Shown here: one piece after another, positions 36,350 to 45,800 of the stretch
Position numbering within the stretch: position 1 is the stretch's first letter
Layout of the letters: every line of letters starts with the position of its first letter
NCBI GenBank assembly: GCA_964630925.1
Contig: CAZVZK010000010.1
Coordinates: 1 to 64,000 of the forward strand
Length of the DNA stretch: 64,000 bases
Reading direction: 5' to 3'
Source of the DNA: RGDT01 sp964630925
Lineage (GTDB): Bacteria > Planctomycetota > Planctomycetia > Gemmatales > Gemmataceae
Translations under genes and position numbers: made by a program
Notes under the pieces: model-generated
What the model saw: the letters and a program-made list of their open reading frames with translations, nothing else
What the model was told of the DNA's origin: nothing
Databases searched by the model: none

Positions 36350-36404
36350 CGGTTGACGGCCAGTTGACGGCCAGTTGACGGCCAGTTGACAGCCAGTTAA
36401 CAGC
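36350..36404. repeat. five tandem 11-base units after the giant gene
   Basis: The unit CAGTTGACGGC is repeated from 36361 with partial first and diverged last copies. Related words in inverted form (GGCTGTTGAC and TCAACTGGCTG) recur at about 36485-36515, on the far side of the terminator. Confidence 0.8.
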
Positions 36405-36426
36405 CGTCAACAGCCAGTGGGCAACC

Positions 36427-36465
36427 AACAGCCGGCCTACCCGTCAACGGGAGGCCGGCTGTTCT
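36427..36465 (+). terminator. terminator of the giant surface protein gene
   Basis: AACAGCCGGCCT (36427-36438) pairs perfectly with 36452-36463 around a 13-base loop and is followed by CTTGCTTG. It lies between convergent genes. Confidence 0.75.
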
Positions 36466-36520
36466 TGCTTGTACTGGCTGCTAACGGCTGTTGACCGGAT
36501 GTCAACTGGCTGTAAACTAC

Positions 36521-37264
36521 TCAATTCACCTTCAGCCGGTACAGGTGCGTCGGCCCGCCCTGGTCGTGCGCGTCGATGACCGTGGCGAAGAAGACGCCCG
36601 CCTTCGCCGCCTTGAACTCGACACGCGAGTCCGTCGATCCGGGGATGTCGTCGCAGGAGCCGACGACGTTCCCCGCCTCGTCGTGGACCGTCAGGAACGA
36701 GTCCAACGCCCCGCCGAGCCGGTCGGCGAACACCTCGACGGTGACCGTCTGCCCGGCCTTCACGTCGAACCTGTACACGTCCACGTCCTTGTCGCGCTCG
36801 ATACGGCCCTGGACGGTGTCGCCGATCTTGATCGGCTGCGCCTGCTTGAAGCCGTCGTTCGGCTCCGTCTCCGCACCGGGCGGCGTGCGGTCGAGAAGAA
36901 CCTTGTGGGTCGATTCCCCCGCCGGCGTGACGACGACGACCTCGGCGGCCTCGCCGGGGGCGTCGGCGGGGATGGTCAATTCGACCTCGACGCGCGAGTC
37001 GCCGACCTTCGACGCCTCCTGCATGTTGGGGACCGCGACCTTCTCCTTCTTGAGGAGCTTGATCGTCCCCTTGCCAGAGGCGAGGCGCACCTCCCTGGCG
37101 TTCTCCAGTTTCAGGCCGCGTAGCTCGACCCTGGCCGCCTTGCCGGGAACGACGCCGAAGGGCAGGGCCATGAGGACACGCGGGGCGTCCTTGGGGGCGG
37201 GCTTCTTGGGCTGCGCGATGGCGAACGCGGCGAGAAGGAGCAGGGGGGTGGTGTAGCGCAGCAT
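36521..37264 (-). CDS. exported PPC-domain (bacterial pre-peptidase C-terminal) protein
   Basis: 247 residues with a signal peptide (about 1-18). Residues about 25-125 form a beta domain with charged surface. Residues about 135-247 match the PPC domain: ETEPNDGFKQAQPI, then DVDVYRFDVKAGQTVTVEV, ending in YRLKVN. PPC domains are usually accessory binding modules of secreted proteases; here no catalytic domain is attached. Only three bases separate it from the TIGR02996 gene upstream on the same strand, so they are probably co-transcribed with the DUF1501 gene. Confidence 0.8.
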   Translation of the reverse strand: MLRYTTPLLLLAAFAIAQPKKPAPKDAPRVLMALPFGVVPGKAARVELRGLKLENAREVRLASGKGTIKLLKKEKVAVPNMQEASKVGDSRVEVELTIPADAPGEAAEVVVVTPAGESTHKVLLDRTPPGAETEPNDGFKQAQPIKIGDTVQGRIERDKDVDVYRFDVKAGQTVTVEVFADRLGGALDSFLTVHDEAGNVVGSCDDIPGSTDSRVEFKAAKAGVFFATVIDAHDQGGPTHLYRLKVN

Positions 37265-37267
37265 GAG

Positions 37268-38434
37268 TCACTCCATGTCGTCCGCGAAGAAGTCGGAGCC
37301 GTACCCCAGCTCCTCGGCGTCCACGTTGACGCCGGCGGCACGCAGGGCGGCGACGCCGTGGTGGGAGAGGGTGTTGTTGCTGAGGACGAGCCGCTCCAGG
37401 CGGCCGGCGTCGGGGCAGGCGGCGAGGCGTTGCGCGCCCCGGTCGGTGACGTGGCCGTATCGGAGATCGAGCACCTTGAGGCGGCGGAGGATGCCGGAGG
37501 CGATGATCTCGTCCACGCCCCCGTTGCCCATGTCGCTCATCCGCAGAGACAGGTGGGTGAGGGACGGGAGGTTCGGCGAGCGGAGGAGGAATCGCACGTC
37601 ACCGAGGCGGATGAAGGGGTCCTCGCCGTAGCTCCTCCGCGGCTGGAGGAGGAGGTGGGTCAGGTTGCGGAAGGCCGGGTTGTCGGCGATGCAGTGAAGG
37701 GGATAGTTGCTCCCGTCGTAGACCTGGAGAATGCGGAGCGAGTTGAGGGAGCTGAGGCAGAATAGGCCGCGCGTGTCCACGCCACGGGCGAGCAGACGCA
37801 GCTCCTCCAGGCGCGACATGCCGCGCACCAGCTCGAACACGCCGACGCCCGACACCTCCACCATGTAGTTCGGCGGGGGGTCGTTCTCGATGTCGTCGGG
37901 CTCGCCTATCTCCGCACCCCCAACGAGTAGGGACCGCACGTTAGCGAGGTTGGCGGAGCCGGCCAGCGGCGCGAGGCACGGGTTGGACGCCCCCTCATCG
38001 GTGCCGTCCTCCCAGGATCGCTCCGCCGGGTTGAGGTCTGCCGACGGGATCGGCGCGTCCGTGTTGGAGATACTCAGCCGACGCAGGAGCCTGGCCTGGG
38101 GCGCGGCGGCGAGCGCCTCGGCCAGCGGCAGCCGTAGGTGGTAGACATCCAGCGAGTCGATCCACCCCCGCCGGAACGACACCTTGAAGCAGATCCCCGT
38201 GTCTGTGCGTTGGAGCGCCGCGAGCGTGCCGAGCCAGGCCTCGCGGTGTGTTTCGAGCAGCGCAGCCTCGCGCCCTTCGTCCCCCTCGCCCCGCTCCCGC
38301 GCGAGCTGCAGGCGGATGAACTCGCCGCGTGGGTCGCCCTCGTCGCTCAGGAGGTCCGCGTAGGCCATGTGCGCGGCCAGGTCGCCCGGGTCGGCGGCAA
38401 GGGCCGACTCCAGGGCGGCACGCAGGGCGCTCAC
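37268..38434 (-). CDS. TIGR02996 domain protein with leucine-rich repeats
   Basis: 388 residues. The N-terminal 45 residues fit the TIGR02996 (Gemmata repeat-companion) domain: ALESALAADPGD, MAYADLLSDEGDPRGEFIRLQLA. The remainder has irregular leucine-rich repeats (for example LTHLSLRMSDMGNGG and LKVLDLRYGHVTDRG), which are protein-binding folds. The start is a GTG at 38434 that overlaps the stop of the DUF1501 gene (GTGA); the open frame runs on to 38848 but that part is antisense to DUF1501 and not coding. Role unknown; no signal peptide, so probably cytoplasmic. Confidence 0.8.
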   Translation of the reverse strand: MSALRAALESALAADPGDLAAHMAYADLLSDEGDPRGEFIRLQLARERGEGDEGREAALLETHREAWLGTLAALQRTDTGICFKVSFRRGWIDSLDVYHLRLPLAEALAAAPQARLLRRLSISNTDAPIPSADLNPAERSWEDGTDEGASNPCLAPLAGSANLANVRSLLVGGAEIGEPDDIENDPPPNYMVEVSGVGVFELVRGMSRLEELRLLARGVDTRGLFCLSSLNSLRILQVYDGSNYPLHCIADNPAFRNLTHLLLQPRRSYGEDPFIRLGDVRFLLRSPNLPSLTHLSLRMSDMGNGGVDEIIASGILRRLKVLDLRYGHVTDRGAQRLAACPDAGRLERLVLSNNTLSHHGVAALRAAGVNVDAEELGYGSDFFADDME

Positions 38435-39723
38435 GCGAACAGCTCCTTGACCGTCTCGCCAGTGTCGAGGATCTCGATGGGCCGCCCGTCCGGCGTCGTG
38501 AGCATCTTGCGCGGGTCGATGCCCAGGCTGTCGTAGATCGTGAACGCCACGTCCGCCGGCGCGACCGGGCGACGCGTGGCGTACGCGCCCTGCTTGTCCG
38601 TCGAGCCGAGGACCAGCCCGCGCTTCACGCCGGCGCCCGCGAACAGCAGCGACGCCGCCGGCGCCCAGTGGTCGCGGCCTACGTCCTTGTTGATCTTGGG
38701 CGTCCGTCCGAACTCGCCCATCACCACGACGAACGTCTCGTCCATCAGGCCGCGCGCGTCGAGGTCCTCTAACAGCGCGGACAGGCCGGTGTCGAGGTCG
38801 GGGAGCTTGTTCTTGAGGCCGTCCCAGATCTTCGCGTGATGGTCCCACCCGCCGAAGTTGACGGTGACGTACCTCACGCCGCGCTCGACGAGACGCCGGG
38901 CGAGGAGGGCCGACTGCCCGAAGGTGGTGCGGCCGTAACGGTCACGGAGCCTGTCGCTCTCCTTGTCGATGGCGAACGCCCCGCGCGCCTCGGGCGACAG
39001 GACCAGGCCCGCGGCGGCGGCGCGGAACTCGTCGTAGGTGCCGATGAGGTCGTTGCCCTCGACCTTGCGGGCCAGGTCATCGACCGCCGCCAGGAGCGTC
39101 TTGCGGCGGGCGGAACGCTTCGCCGACAGTTCCTCCGCCGGGGCCACGTCCTCGACCTTGAAGCCCGCCGCGTTGGGGTCGCCGGTCTTGAACGACTCGT
39201 GCCGCCCGCCGAGGAACGCGCTCCTGCCCAGCTCCCAGGTGAAGGACGGGTTACGCGGGATGGAGACGTAGGGCGGCAGGGTGCCGCGGAAGCCGGTCTC
39301 GTGGGCCACGACGGCGCCGATGGCGGGGAAGTCGCCGAAGGCGGAGCCGAAGCGGCCCGACATCACCCAGTTGGTCGCCGTCTCGTGGTGGTCGTTGTTG
39401 TGGGCACCCGAGCGGACGAGGGCGACCTTGTGCATCGTCTTCGCCATCATCGGCACCTTCTCGGTGACGATGAGGCCGGGGACGCTGGTGTGGATGGTCT
39501 TGTAGTTGCCGCGGATCTCCGAGGGCGCGTCGGGCTTGGGGTCGAAGCTGTCATGGTGCGACAGCCCGCCGCCGAGGTACACCAGGATGACGTTCTTCGC
39601 GCGGTGTTTGCGTTTCGCGGCGTCGGCCCGCGCCGCGCCGGCCAGCGAGAGCATCCCGCCGAGCGCCCCCACCCGCAGGAAGTCGCGCCGGGAGCCGTTC
39701 TTGTTCAGGAAGATGTCGAACAT
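38431..39723 (-). CDS. DUF1501 family protein (Tat-exported, sulfatase-like)
   Basis: 430-residue member of the DUF1501 family, distantly related to the alkaline phosphatase/sulfatase superfamily and very numerous in planctomycetes. A twin-arginine signal is visible at the start (SRRDFLRVG, about 11-19). Further motifs are LVYLGGGLSHHDSFDPKP, HNNDHHETATN, GGWDHH and GEFGRTP, which are the usual DUF1501 landmarks. The ATG at 39723 was chosen (AGAGGA upstream) over 39786. DUF1501 genes usually pair with DUF1549/DUF1553 genes and are thought to work together in polymer breakdown; here the partner at 40495 is separated by a RAYT element. Confidence 0.92.
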   Translation of the reverse strand: MFDIFLNKNGSRRDFLRVGALGGMLSLAGAARADAAKRKHRAKNVILVYLGGGLSHHDSFDPKPDAPSEIRGNYKTIHTSVPGLIVTEKVPMMAKTMHKVALVRSGAHNNDHHETATNWVMSGRFGSAFGDFPAIGAVVAHETGFRGTLPPYVSIPRNPSFTWELGRSAFLGGRHESFKTGDPNAAGFKVEDVAPAEELSAKRSARRKTLLAAVDDLARKVEGNDLIGTYDEFRAAAAGLVLSPEARGAFAIDKESDRLRDRYGRTTFGQSALLARRLVERGVRYVTVNFGGWDHHAKIWDGLKNKLPDLDTGLSALLEDLDARGLMDETFVVVMGEFGRTPKINKDVGRDHWAPAASLLFAGAGVKRGLVLGSTDKQGAYATRRPVAPADVAFTIYDSLGIDPRKMLTTPDGRPIEILDTGETVKELFA

Positions 39724-39801
39724 CGGGTATCCTCTGCATCGAACCTGGGTCATGTCGCGGGTGGAATCGCCGGGGGGAACAGCCATCGCCCCGAATGTGC
39801 G

Positions 39802-40449
39802 TCCCGGGGTTCGCAGAGCCTCACCCCGGGCTTTATTCTCGTCGCCGAAGCGGCTCCAACAGCCAACAGCCGGCCGCGCGTGGCGTGGGTCAGTCCCACA
39901 TGGTCTTATCGTCGATCTCCACGCCGTTCCTCCGGCACAGACGCAGGAGCTCCTGATCGAGCGTCCTCTCTTTGTGGTGCTCCTCCTGGTTCTCGATGTA
40001 CTCCCGCACCTTCGCCGTGTGGGTGTGGCTCACCGTGAACCCTCCGTAGCCGTTCTGCCACCCGAAGTGTGCCAGGTCCTCGCGCGTCCGATGGATCCAT
40101 CCCGACGTGCATGACTTCACGCCGCGCACCAGCTCGGCCAGGCAGTTGTCGGACCGCATCTTCAGGAGGATGTGGACGTGGTCCGCCATCCCGTTGATGG
40201 CGAGCGGCAGGTCGCCCGCCTCCTTGATGATGCCGCCCATCTTCTTGAACAGCACCGGCCGCATCCCCTGGTCAATCCACGGCGCGCGTTCCTTGGTGGC
40301 GAACACGACGTGGTACAGCAGGTTCGTGTACGATTGCCCCATTGCGATCACCTCCCCTCACACGGCCGGCTGTTGGCTGATGGCTGTTGGCTGTTGGAGC
40401 CGCTGCGGCGACCAGATTAAAGCCCGGGGTGAGTCTTCGAACCCCGGGA
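39802..40449 (-). mobile_element. RAYT-type element with long terminal inverted repeats
   Basis: A 74-base left end (39802-39875) is matched in inverted form by 40364-40449, with a 14-base insertion in the right copy made of an extra CTGATGGCTGTTGG-like unit. The ends start with TCCCGGGGTTCG and include CTCACCCCGGGCTTT and GCGGCTCCAACAGCC. The single gene inside encodes a Y1-type HUH transposase. The arrangement is like a REP-associated transposase unit lying between inverted REP sequences. No target duplication was recognised. Confidence 0.75.
39890..40351 (-). CDS. REP-associated / IS200-like Y1 transposase (HUH)
   Basis: 153-residue transposase of the IS200/IS605 TnpA type. The HUH motif is H58-V-H60 (ADHVHILL), and the single catalytic tyrosine is Y118 in VREYIENQEEHH. 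The N-terminal YHVVFATKERAPW is typical of the family. It cuts single-stranded DNA at hairpin ends. The inverted repeats on both sides fit a RAYT rather than a plain IS200. An ATG at 40342 is an alternative start. The open frame is intact, so the protein may be active. Confidence 0.9.
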   Translation of the reverse strand: MIAMGQSYTNLLYHVVFATKERAPWIDQGMRPVLFKKMGGIIKEAGDLPLAINGMADHVHILLKMRSDNCLAELVRGVKSCTSGWIHRTREDLAHFGWQNGYGGFTVSHTHTAKVREYIENQEEHHKERTLDQELLRLCRRNGVEIDDKTMWD

Positions 40450-40494
40450 AACCTCGGCATGCCCCATGCGTCTGGATACGCGCTCGCCCCCGTC

Positions 40495-42696
40495 TCAGTA
40501 GTTGAACGTGAATTCCTTGGAGTTGAGCAGCGCCCAGAACAGGTCCTGCAACACCGCCTCGCGCCCGTCGTCGGCGATGTCCTTCTTCGCCGCCGCCACC
40601 TGGCCCGCCGTCGGCCGGCGTGACAGCGTGGCGAGGAACAGCTCCTCGATGACCTCTTCATCGGCTTTCTTCGACTTGAGAAGCCTCGCGAGGCGTCCGT
40701 CACCGTCGCGGATCTTGCGGGAGACGCCCTCGCTGTTCTGGATGTAGAGGAGCTGCGGCAGCGTCACCTCGCCGTTGCGCTCGCAGGCGCAGGCCGTCAC
40801 GCGGTCGCTCCGCCCGAACAGCGTCAGGAAGCGCGACGCCATGCCGGGGTCGGGGAGCTGGCCGGCGCGGATGCCCTTCGGGTAGCCGGGGAAGGAGTCC
40901 GGCACGCCCGTTGCCGACGACAGGGCGTCGAGCAGGGCCTCGGCGGGGAGGCGGCGGGCGTAGTAGTGCGAGTGGAACCTGGTGTCGGCGGCGTTGCCGG
41001 GCCTCGTCGCCGCGGAGAGCTGGTACGTCCGGGAATTGAGGATGAGGCGCATCAGGTGCTTGAGGTCGAACTTCGCCCCGACGAATTCCTTGTTGAGCAG
41101 TGCCCACAGCTCGGGGTTGCTCGGCGGGTTGCTCGCCCGCAGGTCGTCCACCGGCTCCACCAGCCCGACGCCCATGAAGTGCTTCCACACCCGGTTCACC
41201 ATCGCACCGCTGAACTGCCCGTTCTTCGGGTCGGTGATCCACCGCGCCAGCGGGACGCGCGGGTCGTCGCCGGGCTTGACCTCGCCGAGGTCGGCCCGGT
41301 CCAGCGGACGCGGGGCCATGAAGGCGTTGGTGCGCGGCTGGCGGGTGCCGACCTTCTCCTTCGCCAGGTGCGGCTCCTTGCCGCCGGTGCCGGCGAGGCG
41401 GAGCGTCGTGGCGCCCTTCTTCGGCTCCACGCGGTCGAGCTTCACGCGCGAGAAGAACGCGGCGAAGTGATAGAAGTCGTCCTGCGTGTACTTCTCCGAC
41501 GGGTGGTTGTGGCAGCGGGCGCAGCCGATGCGCGTCCCCAGGAACGCCTGGGCCACGCTGTCGGCCACCTCCGACTTCACCGGCTCGCCGTGCTCGCCGA
41601 CCACGACGACGTAGTAGCCGACGGCGGGATTCTCGTCGCTCTTGCCGCCGGCCAGGAGCACGTCGCGGGCGAGGGCGTCCCAGGGCCGGTTGTCCGCGAC
41701 CTGCTTGCGCAGCCAGGAGTGGAAGGCGCGGACGCCCTTGACGCCGCGCACGTCGTGGTCGCGCTCGCGGCGGTTCTGGAGCAGGTCGCCGAGGAACAGC
41801 GCCCAGTGGTCGGCGAATTCCGGGCGGCTCAGGATCGCATCGACGAGGCGGGCTCGCTTGTCTGGCTTCGTGTCGGCGAGGAAGGAACGCACCTCGTCTG
41901 GAGTGGGCAGGACGCCGAGGGTGTCGAGCATCGAGCGGCGGAGGAATTCCCCGTCGCTGCAATCGTCGGACGGCTCGAGGCGGAGCGATCGCAGCTTGCG
42001 CATGATCTCGCGGTCGATGCCGTTGTTCTGCGCGGCGTAGCGCTTCTCGTCGGCCAGGGCGGCGAAGGGGGAGGTGACGCGGGTGATGGCGACGTGGCCG
42101 AGGAACATCGCCCGCACGGACGCCTCGCCGGGGCGGCGGATGGCCATCTCGCCGACGGCATCGACGGACGCCATGCCGGCGTCGCCGCTCTCGAACTTGC
42201 TCAGCCACGTCACGTCGCGCTTCGAGCCGTCGCTGAAGGTGGCCTCCACCTTGAGCCGATGGCCGGAGCGCGGCGCGCCCGTGAAGGTGGCGGGCATCAT
42301 CTCCAGGCCGGTGATGACCGGCTCGTCCTTCTTCGGCCCCGGCGCGGCGGCTTTGATCCAGGCGAGCAGCACGTTGTAGGGCCGGCTGCCGACGTTGAAG
42401 AGCTTGCCGCCCTCGTGGGCCGCCAGCCCGGCGGCCTTGCGGAGGAGCGTGCTGGACTCGGGGTCGGTGAGGCTGACGCGGCGGCCCATGTACTCGCGTG
42501 TGATCCACGCATGATCCAGCTCGGGGGCGTAGCCGCGGAGGGAGAGGCGGAAGCCGTTCTGCCCGGCGTTCTTGCCGTGGCAGGCGCCCTGGTTGCAGCC
42601 GTAGCGGGTGAGGATCGGCACGACGTCGTTGGGGAACGACGGGACGTCGGCGGCGGGCGCGAGGAGGAGGAAGGCGGTGAGGCAGAGGTGGGACAC
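40495..42696 (-). CDS. DUF1549/DUF1553 protein with N-terminal haem-like motif
   Basis: 733-residue exported protein of the planctomycete cytochrome group. Signal peptide about 1-16. A PSCyt1-like start has CNQGACH (34-40), a CxxxxCH form of the haem site typical of this family subtype, followed by GKNAGQNGFRLSLRGY. DUF1549 comes next (about 220-420, with IDREIMRKL and the motif CARCHNHP, a true CxxCH), then DUF1553 (about 455-720, with VNRVWKHFMG and LILNSRTYQ). A lone Ig-like domain seems to lie around 130-210. These proteins pair with DUF1501 proteins; the partner gene here is beyond the RAYT element. Substrate unknown. Confidence 0.92.
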   Translation of the reverse strand: MSHLCLTAFLLLAPAADVPSFPNDVVPILTRYGCNQGACHGKNAGQNGFRLSLRGYAPELDHAWITREYMGRRVSLTDPESSTLLRKAAGLAAHEGGKLFNVGSRPYNVLLAWIKAAAPGPKKDEPVITGLEMMPATFTGAPRSGHRLKVEATFSDGSKRDVTWLSKFESGDAGMASVDAVGEMAIRRPGEASVRAMFLGHVAITRVTSPFAALADEKRYAAQNNGIDREIMRKLRSLRLEPSDDCSDGEFLRRSMLDTLGVLPTPDEVRSFLADTKPDKRARLVDAILSRPEFADHWALFLGDLLQNRRERDHDVRGVKGVRAFHSWLRKQVADNRPWDALARDVLLAGGKSDENPAVGYYVVVVGEHGEPVKSEVADSVAQAFLGTRIGCARCHNHPSEKYTQDDFYHFAAFFSRVKLDRVEPKKGATTLRLAGTGGKEPHLAKEKVGTRQPRTNAFMAPRPLDRADLGEVKPGDDPRVPLARWITDPKNGQFSGAMVNRVWKHFMGVGLVEPVDDLRASNPPSNPELWALLNKEFVGAKFDLKHLMRLILNSRTYQLSAATRPGNAADTRFHSHYYARRLPAEALLDALSSATGVPDSFPGYPKGIRAGQLPDPGMASRFLTLFGRSDRVTACACERNGEVTLPQLLYIQNSEGVSRKIRDGDGRLARLLKSKKADEEVIEELFLATLSRRPTAGQVAAAKKDIADDGREAVLQDLFWALLNSKEFTFNY

Positions 42697-42833
42697 GGCG
42701 GCCTCGTCTCGGGGGTCGCGTGGTGGGTTGCCCCGCGAGGGGGCGGTGGGTCATTATCAGGGTAGCGGCGGGGGTGGGCGGACGCAAGCAGAAAATGGCC
42801 GCCCGGCCCGCCGCCCCCCCGCCGCGCTGGGCG

Positions 42834-45800
42834 TCATTTCAACGACTGGAGGTAGGCGATCAGGTCTGCGAGCTGCCCCGGCGTCAGGTTGGCGCCCAGC
42901 CCCTCCGGCATCATCGACTGGGGCTGCTTCTCGCGCTCCTCGATGTCCTTCTGGGCCAGGTCGTGACGCACCCCCGTCGCGTCGCGGACCTGCACGGACT
43001 CGGCCCCCTCGCTCACCACGAAGCCGACGACCACCCGGCCCTTCAACGTCCGGAAGGTGTAGGTGTCGTAGCCCTGGGCGATCTTGGCGCTCGGCTTGAG
43101 GATCGACTCCACCAGCTCGTCGGCCTTGTAGCGCTTGCCGATCTCCACGAGGTGCGGCCCCTTCGGCGTCTGGCCGTCGGCGAACGTGTGGCAGGCGATG
43201 CACGACTGGCTCTTGAAAAACGCCTGGCCCTTCGAGGCGTCGCCCTTCACCTCGAGCGTCCGCGCGAGGGCGTCCTCGTACTTCATGTTGCCGATCTGGC
43301 TCGGGTCCTTCGGGTCGGCCTTGGCGATCACGATGGGCTTCTCGGCCTCGCGGGGGCCCTCCTTGGGGTCGCGCGGCAGGCCGGCGAGGGCCACCTTGTG
43401 GCGCGACAGCTCGGAGCGGAGGTAGGCCGCCGTCAGGGCGTCGCTATCCAGGACGGCGCTGGTGAGGACGGAGCCGATCCGCTTGCTCTGCGCCCACTCC
43501 TGGCGATCATAGTAAGGCCCGGAGTTGTCGGGGCGGATGCCCCACCAGGTGCCCTTGTATTCGGCCTCGCGGTGGTACAGGCGGATGAGGGTGGAGAGGA
43601 TCTCCCGGCGCAGGCCCGGCTCGCGTGCCGACCCCAGCTTGCGGATCAGGCCGTCGGCGGCCCTGTCGGTGTGCATGGAGCGCATGGCCCGCAGGGCGCC
43701 CTCGCGGTGAGGGCCGTCCAGCGCCTCCAGGCACGCCTCGGAGGCGTCCAGGGCGATGAGGGCCTGCACGGCGAGGTGAGGGACGACGCGGTCCGGGTCG
43801 GGCTGGGCGTGGACCGGCCGCCGCGTGGGCATCGCCGAGCCCTTCGGGCGGCTCGTCAGCGGGATGAGGGCCTTCGCGGCCGCCACGTCGCCGATCCGCG
43901 ACAGGCCGATCACCGCCTGGGCGCGGGCGGAGGGCGACGGGTCGGAGAGGGCGGTGAGGTGCGTGCCTGGGGCGAGTCCCTTCATCTCCTTCTTGCGGTC
44001 GGTCAGGGCGCGGAGCGCGTAGGGGCGGAGGGCTGCATCGGCGGAGAGCTTGACGAGGGCCGGGTGGGATGCGGCCCCGTCGAGCTGCTTGAGGGTGAAG
44101 AGGGCGATGACGCGGGCGGCGGGGGCGGCCTTGGCATCGCCGGCGAGGCGGACGAGGGCGGCGGAGGCGTCCTTCTTCGGGCCGCGGCGGAGGATCTCGC
44201 GCTGGGCCTGGAGGCGGCCGGGCGCGGCGGGGCCGGACAGGGCGCGGAGGAGGTCGGGCAGCTCGGCCTTCTTCCGATCGATCGGCTTCTCGGGCTTCAG
44301 GCCCTTCGGCGTGACGCGCGCGACGAAGCCGACGTGCGGCCCCTCGAACCCCACCGCCGAGCCGTGGATCCAGCTCGCGACGTACAGGTGGCCGTCGGCG
44401 CTCAGGTCCATGCCGGTGGCGCGGGGCATGGTGAGGAAGACCTCCTGGGTGAGGGCGAAGGTCGCGCCGGCCTTCTTGAGCGGGTGGAGGTAGACCTCGC
44501 TGCGGCCCCAGTCGCTGGTGAGGAGGTTGTCGCGGTACTTCGCGGGCCAGCGGGGGTCGTCGATGAAGAGGCCCCCCGTGCCGCCGCCCTGGCCGTAGAC
44601 GCCCAGGGGCGGCAGGATCTCGTCGGGGAAGTTGAGGAAGCGCTGGGTGTAGCCGAGGTGGGAGGTCTGCACCAGGTGGGAGACGCGCGTGTCCCAGCCG
44701 GCGCCGTCGTTGGTGTTGTCGCGCGTGAAGAGGTTGAGGAAGGGGTCGATGCCCACGTCGAACGGGTTGCGCAGGCCGGTGCAGAAGACCTCCAGCTCGG
44801 TCCCGTCGGGCCGCACGCGCAGGATGCCGCCGCCCCGCAGGGTGACCTTCGAGCCGTCCCTGGCCCTGGCCTCCTTGATGCCGTAGTCGCCGACGCAGAT
44901 GTAGATCCAGCCGTCGATGCCCATGCGGATGCCATTCGTCGTGTGGTCGCCGCCACGCCTGTCGATCTGGTCCGTCGTCAGGCCGGTGACGAGGACCTCG
45001 TGCTTGTCGGCGACGCCGTCGCCGTCGGCGTCGTGGTAGACGGAGAGGGTCGGCGGGTGCATGACCCAGACGGTGTTGCCGTCGGCGATCAGGCCCCGTG
45101 GGTGCTCCATGCGGGCGAAGACCTTGACCTCCGTCGCCTTGCCCGCCTTGTCGATGCAGCGGACGACGCGGCCGCCGCCCTTGGTGCGTCCGAGCGAGCC
45201 CTGCTCGTCGACGGCGACGAACACCGCGCCGCCGCTGCCGGCGGCGACGGTGACGGGGTACGTGACCGTCGGCGGCGCGCCGAAGAGCGTCACGTCGAAC
45301 CCCGCCGGGGCCTTGACGTGGTCGTGGACGGTCTTGTCGTTGACGGCCACGGCGTTGCCCTTGCCCTTCGGCCCGCCGATCCCCGGGCCGAACGAGAACT
45401 TCGGCTCGTAGCCGTTCTCCGCGCCGGAGAGCTGGGCGGAGACGGAGGCGAGGCGTTTGTCGAGGAACGTCCGGAGGGGCGGGCTGGAGGCGCCCGGGCC
45501 GAAGCCGAAGGCGGGCGGGGCGGCCTTCTTGCGCTCGTCGGCGGCGGCCTTCTCGCGGGCCAGGGGGGCCTTGGCGAGCGCCTCCACGGCGGCGATGTCC
45601 TTGAGGAGGCGTTCCTTCGTGAACACCGTCGTCGTCAGGCCCTTGACGAGGGCCAGGTAACGCCTCCTGGTCGCGGGGTCGGCCATGAGGCGGTCGGCGA
45701 GCCTGTTGGGCGGGGTGTAGGGGCGGGTGAGGCTCATGTTCGCGAGCTGGTCCGCCGTGCCCATGAGGGCGAAGTTGGCGAACGACACCTCGAGGTCGCC

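Noticed and set aside
36350..36404. Tandem 11-base units considered as a CRISPR array or replication iterons
   Set aside because: Units abut with no spacers, there are no cas or replication genes nearby, and the array lies at a gene end next to a terminator.
37268..38848. Longer start for the TIGR02996 protein
   Set aside because: The extra upstream part is antisense-like to the DUF1501 gene and not conserved in type; the GTG at 38434 gives the exact TIGR02996 start.
39802..40449. Classic IS with a DDE transposase
   Set aside because: The encoded protein has the HUH/Y1 motifs, so the inverted repeats belong to a RAYT-type element instead.
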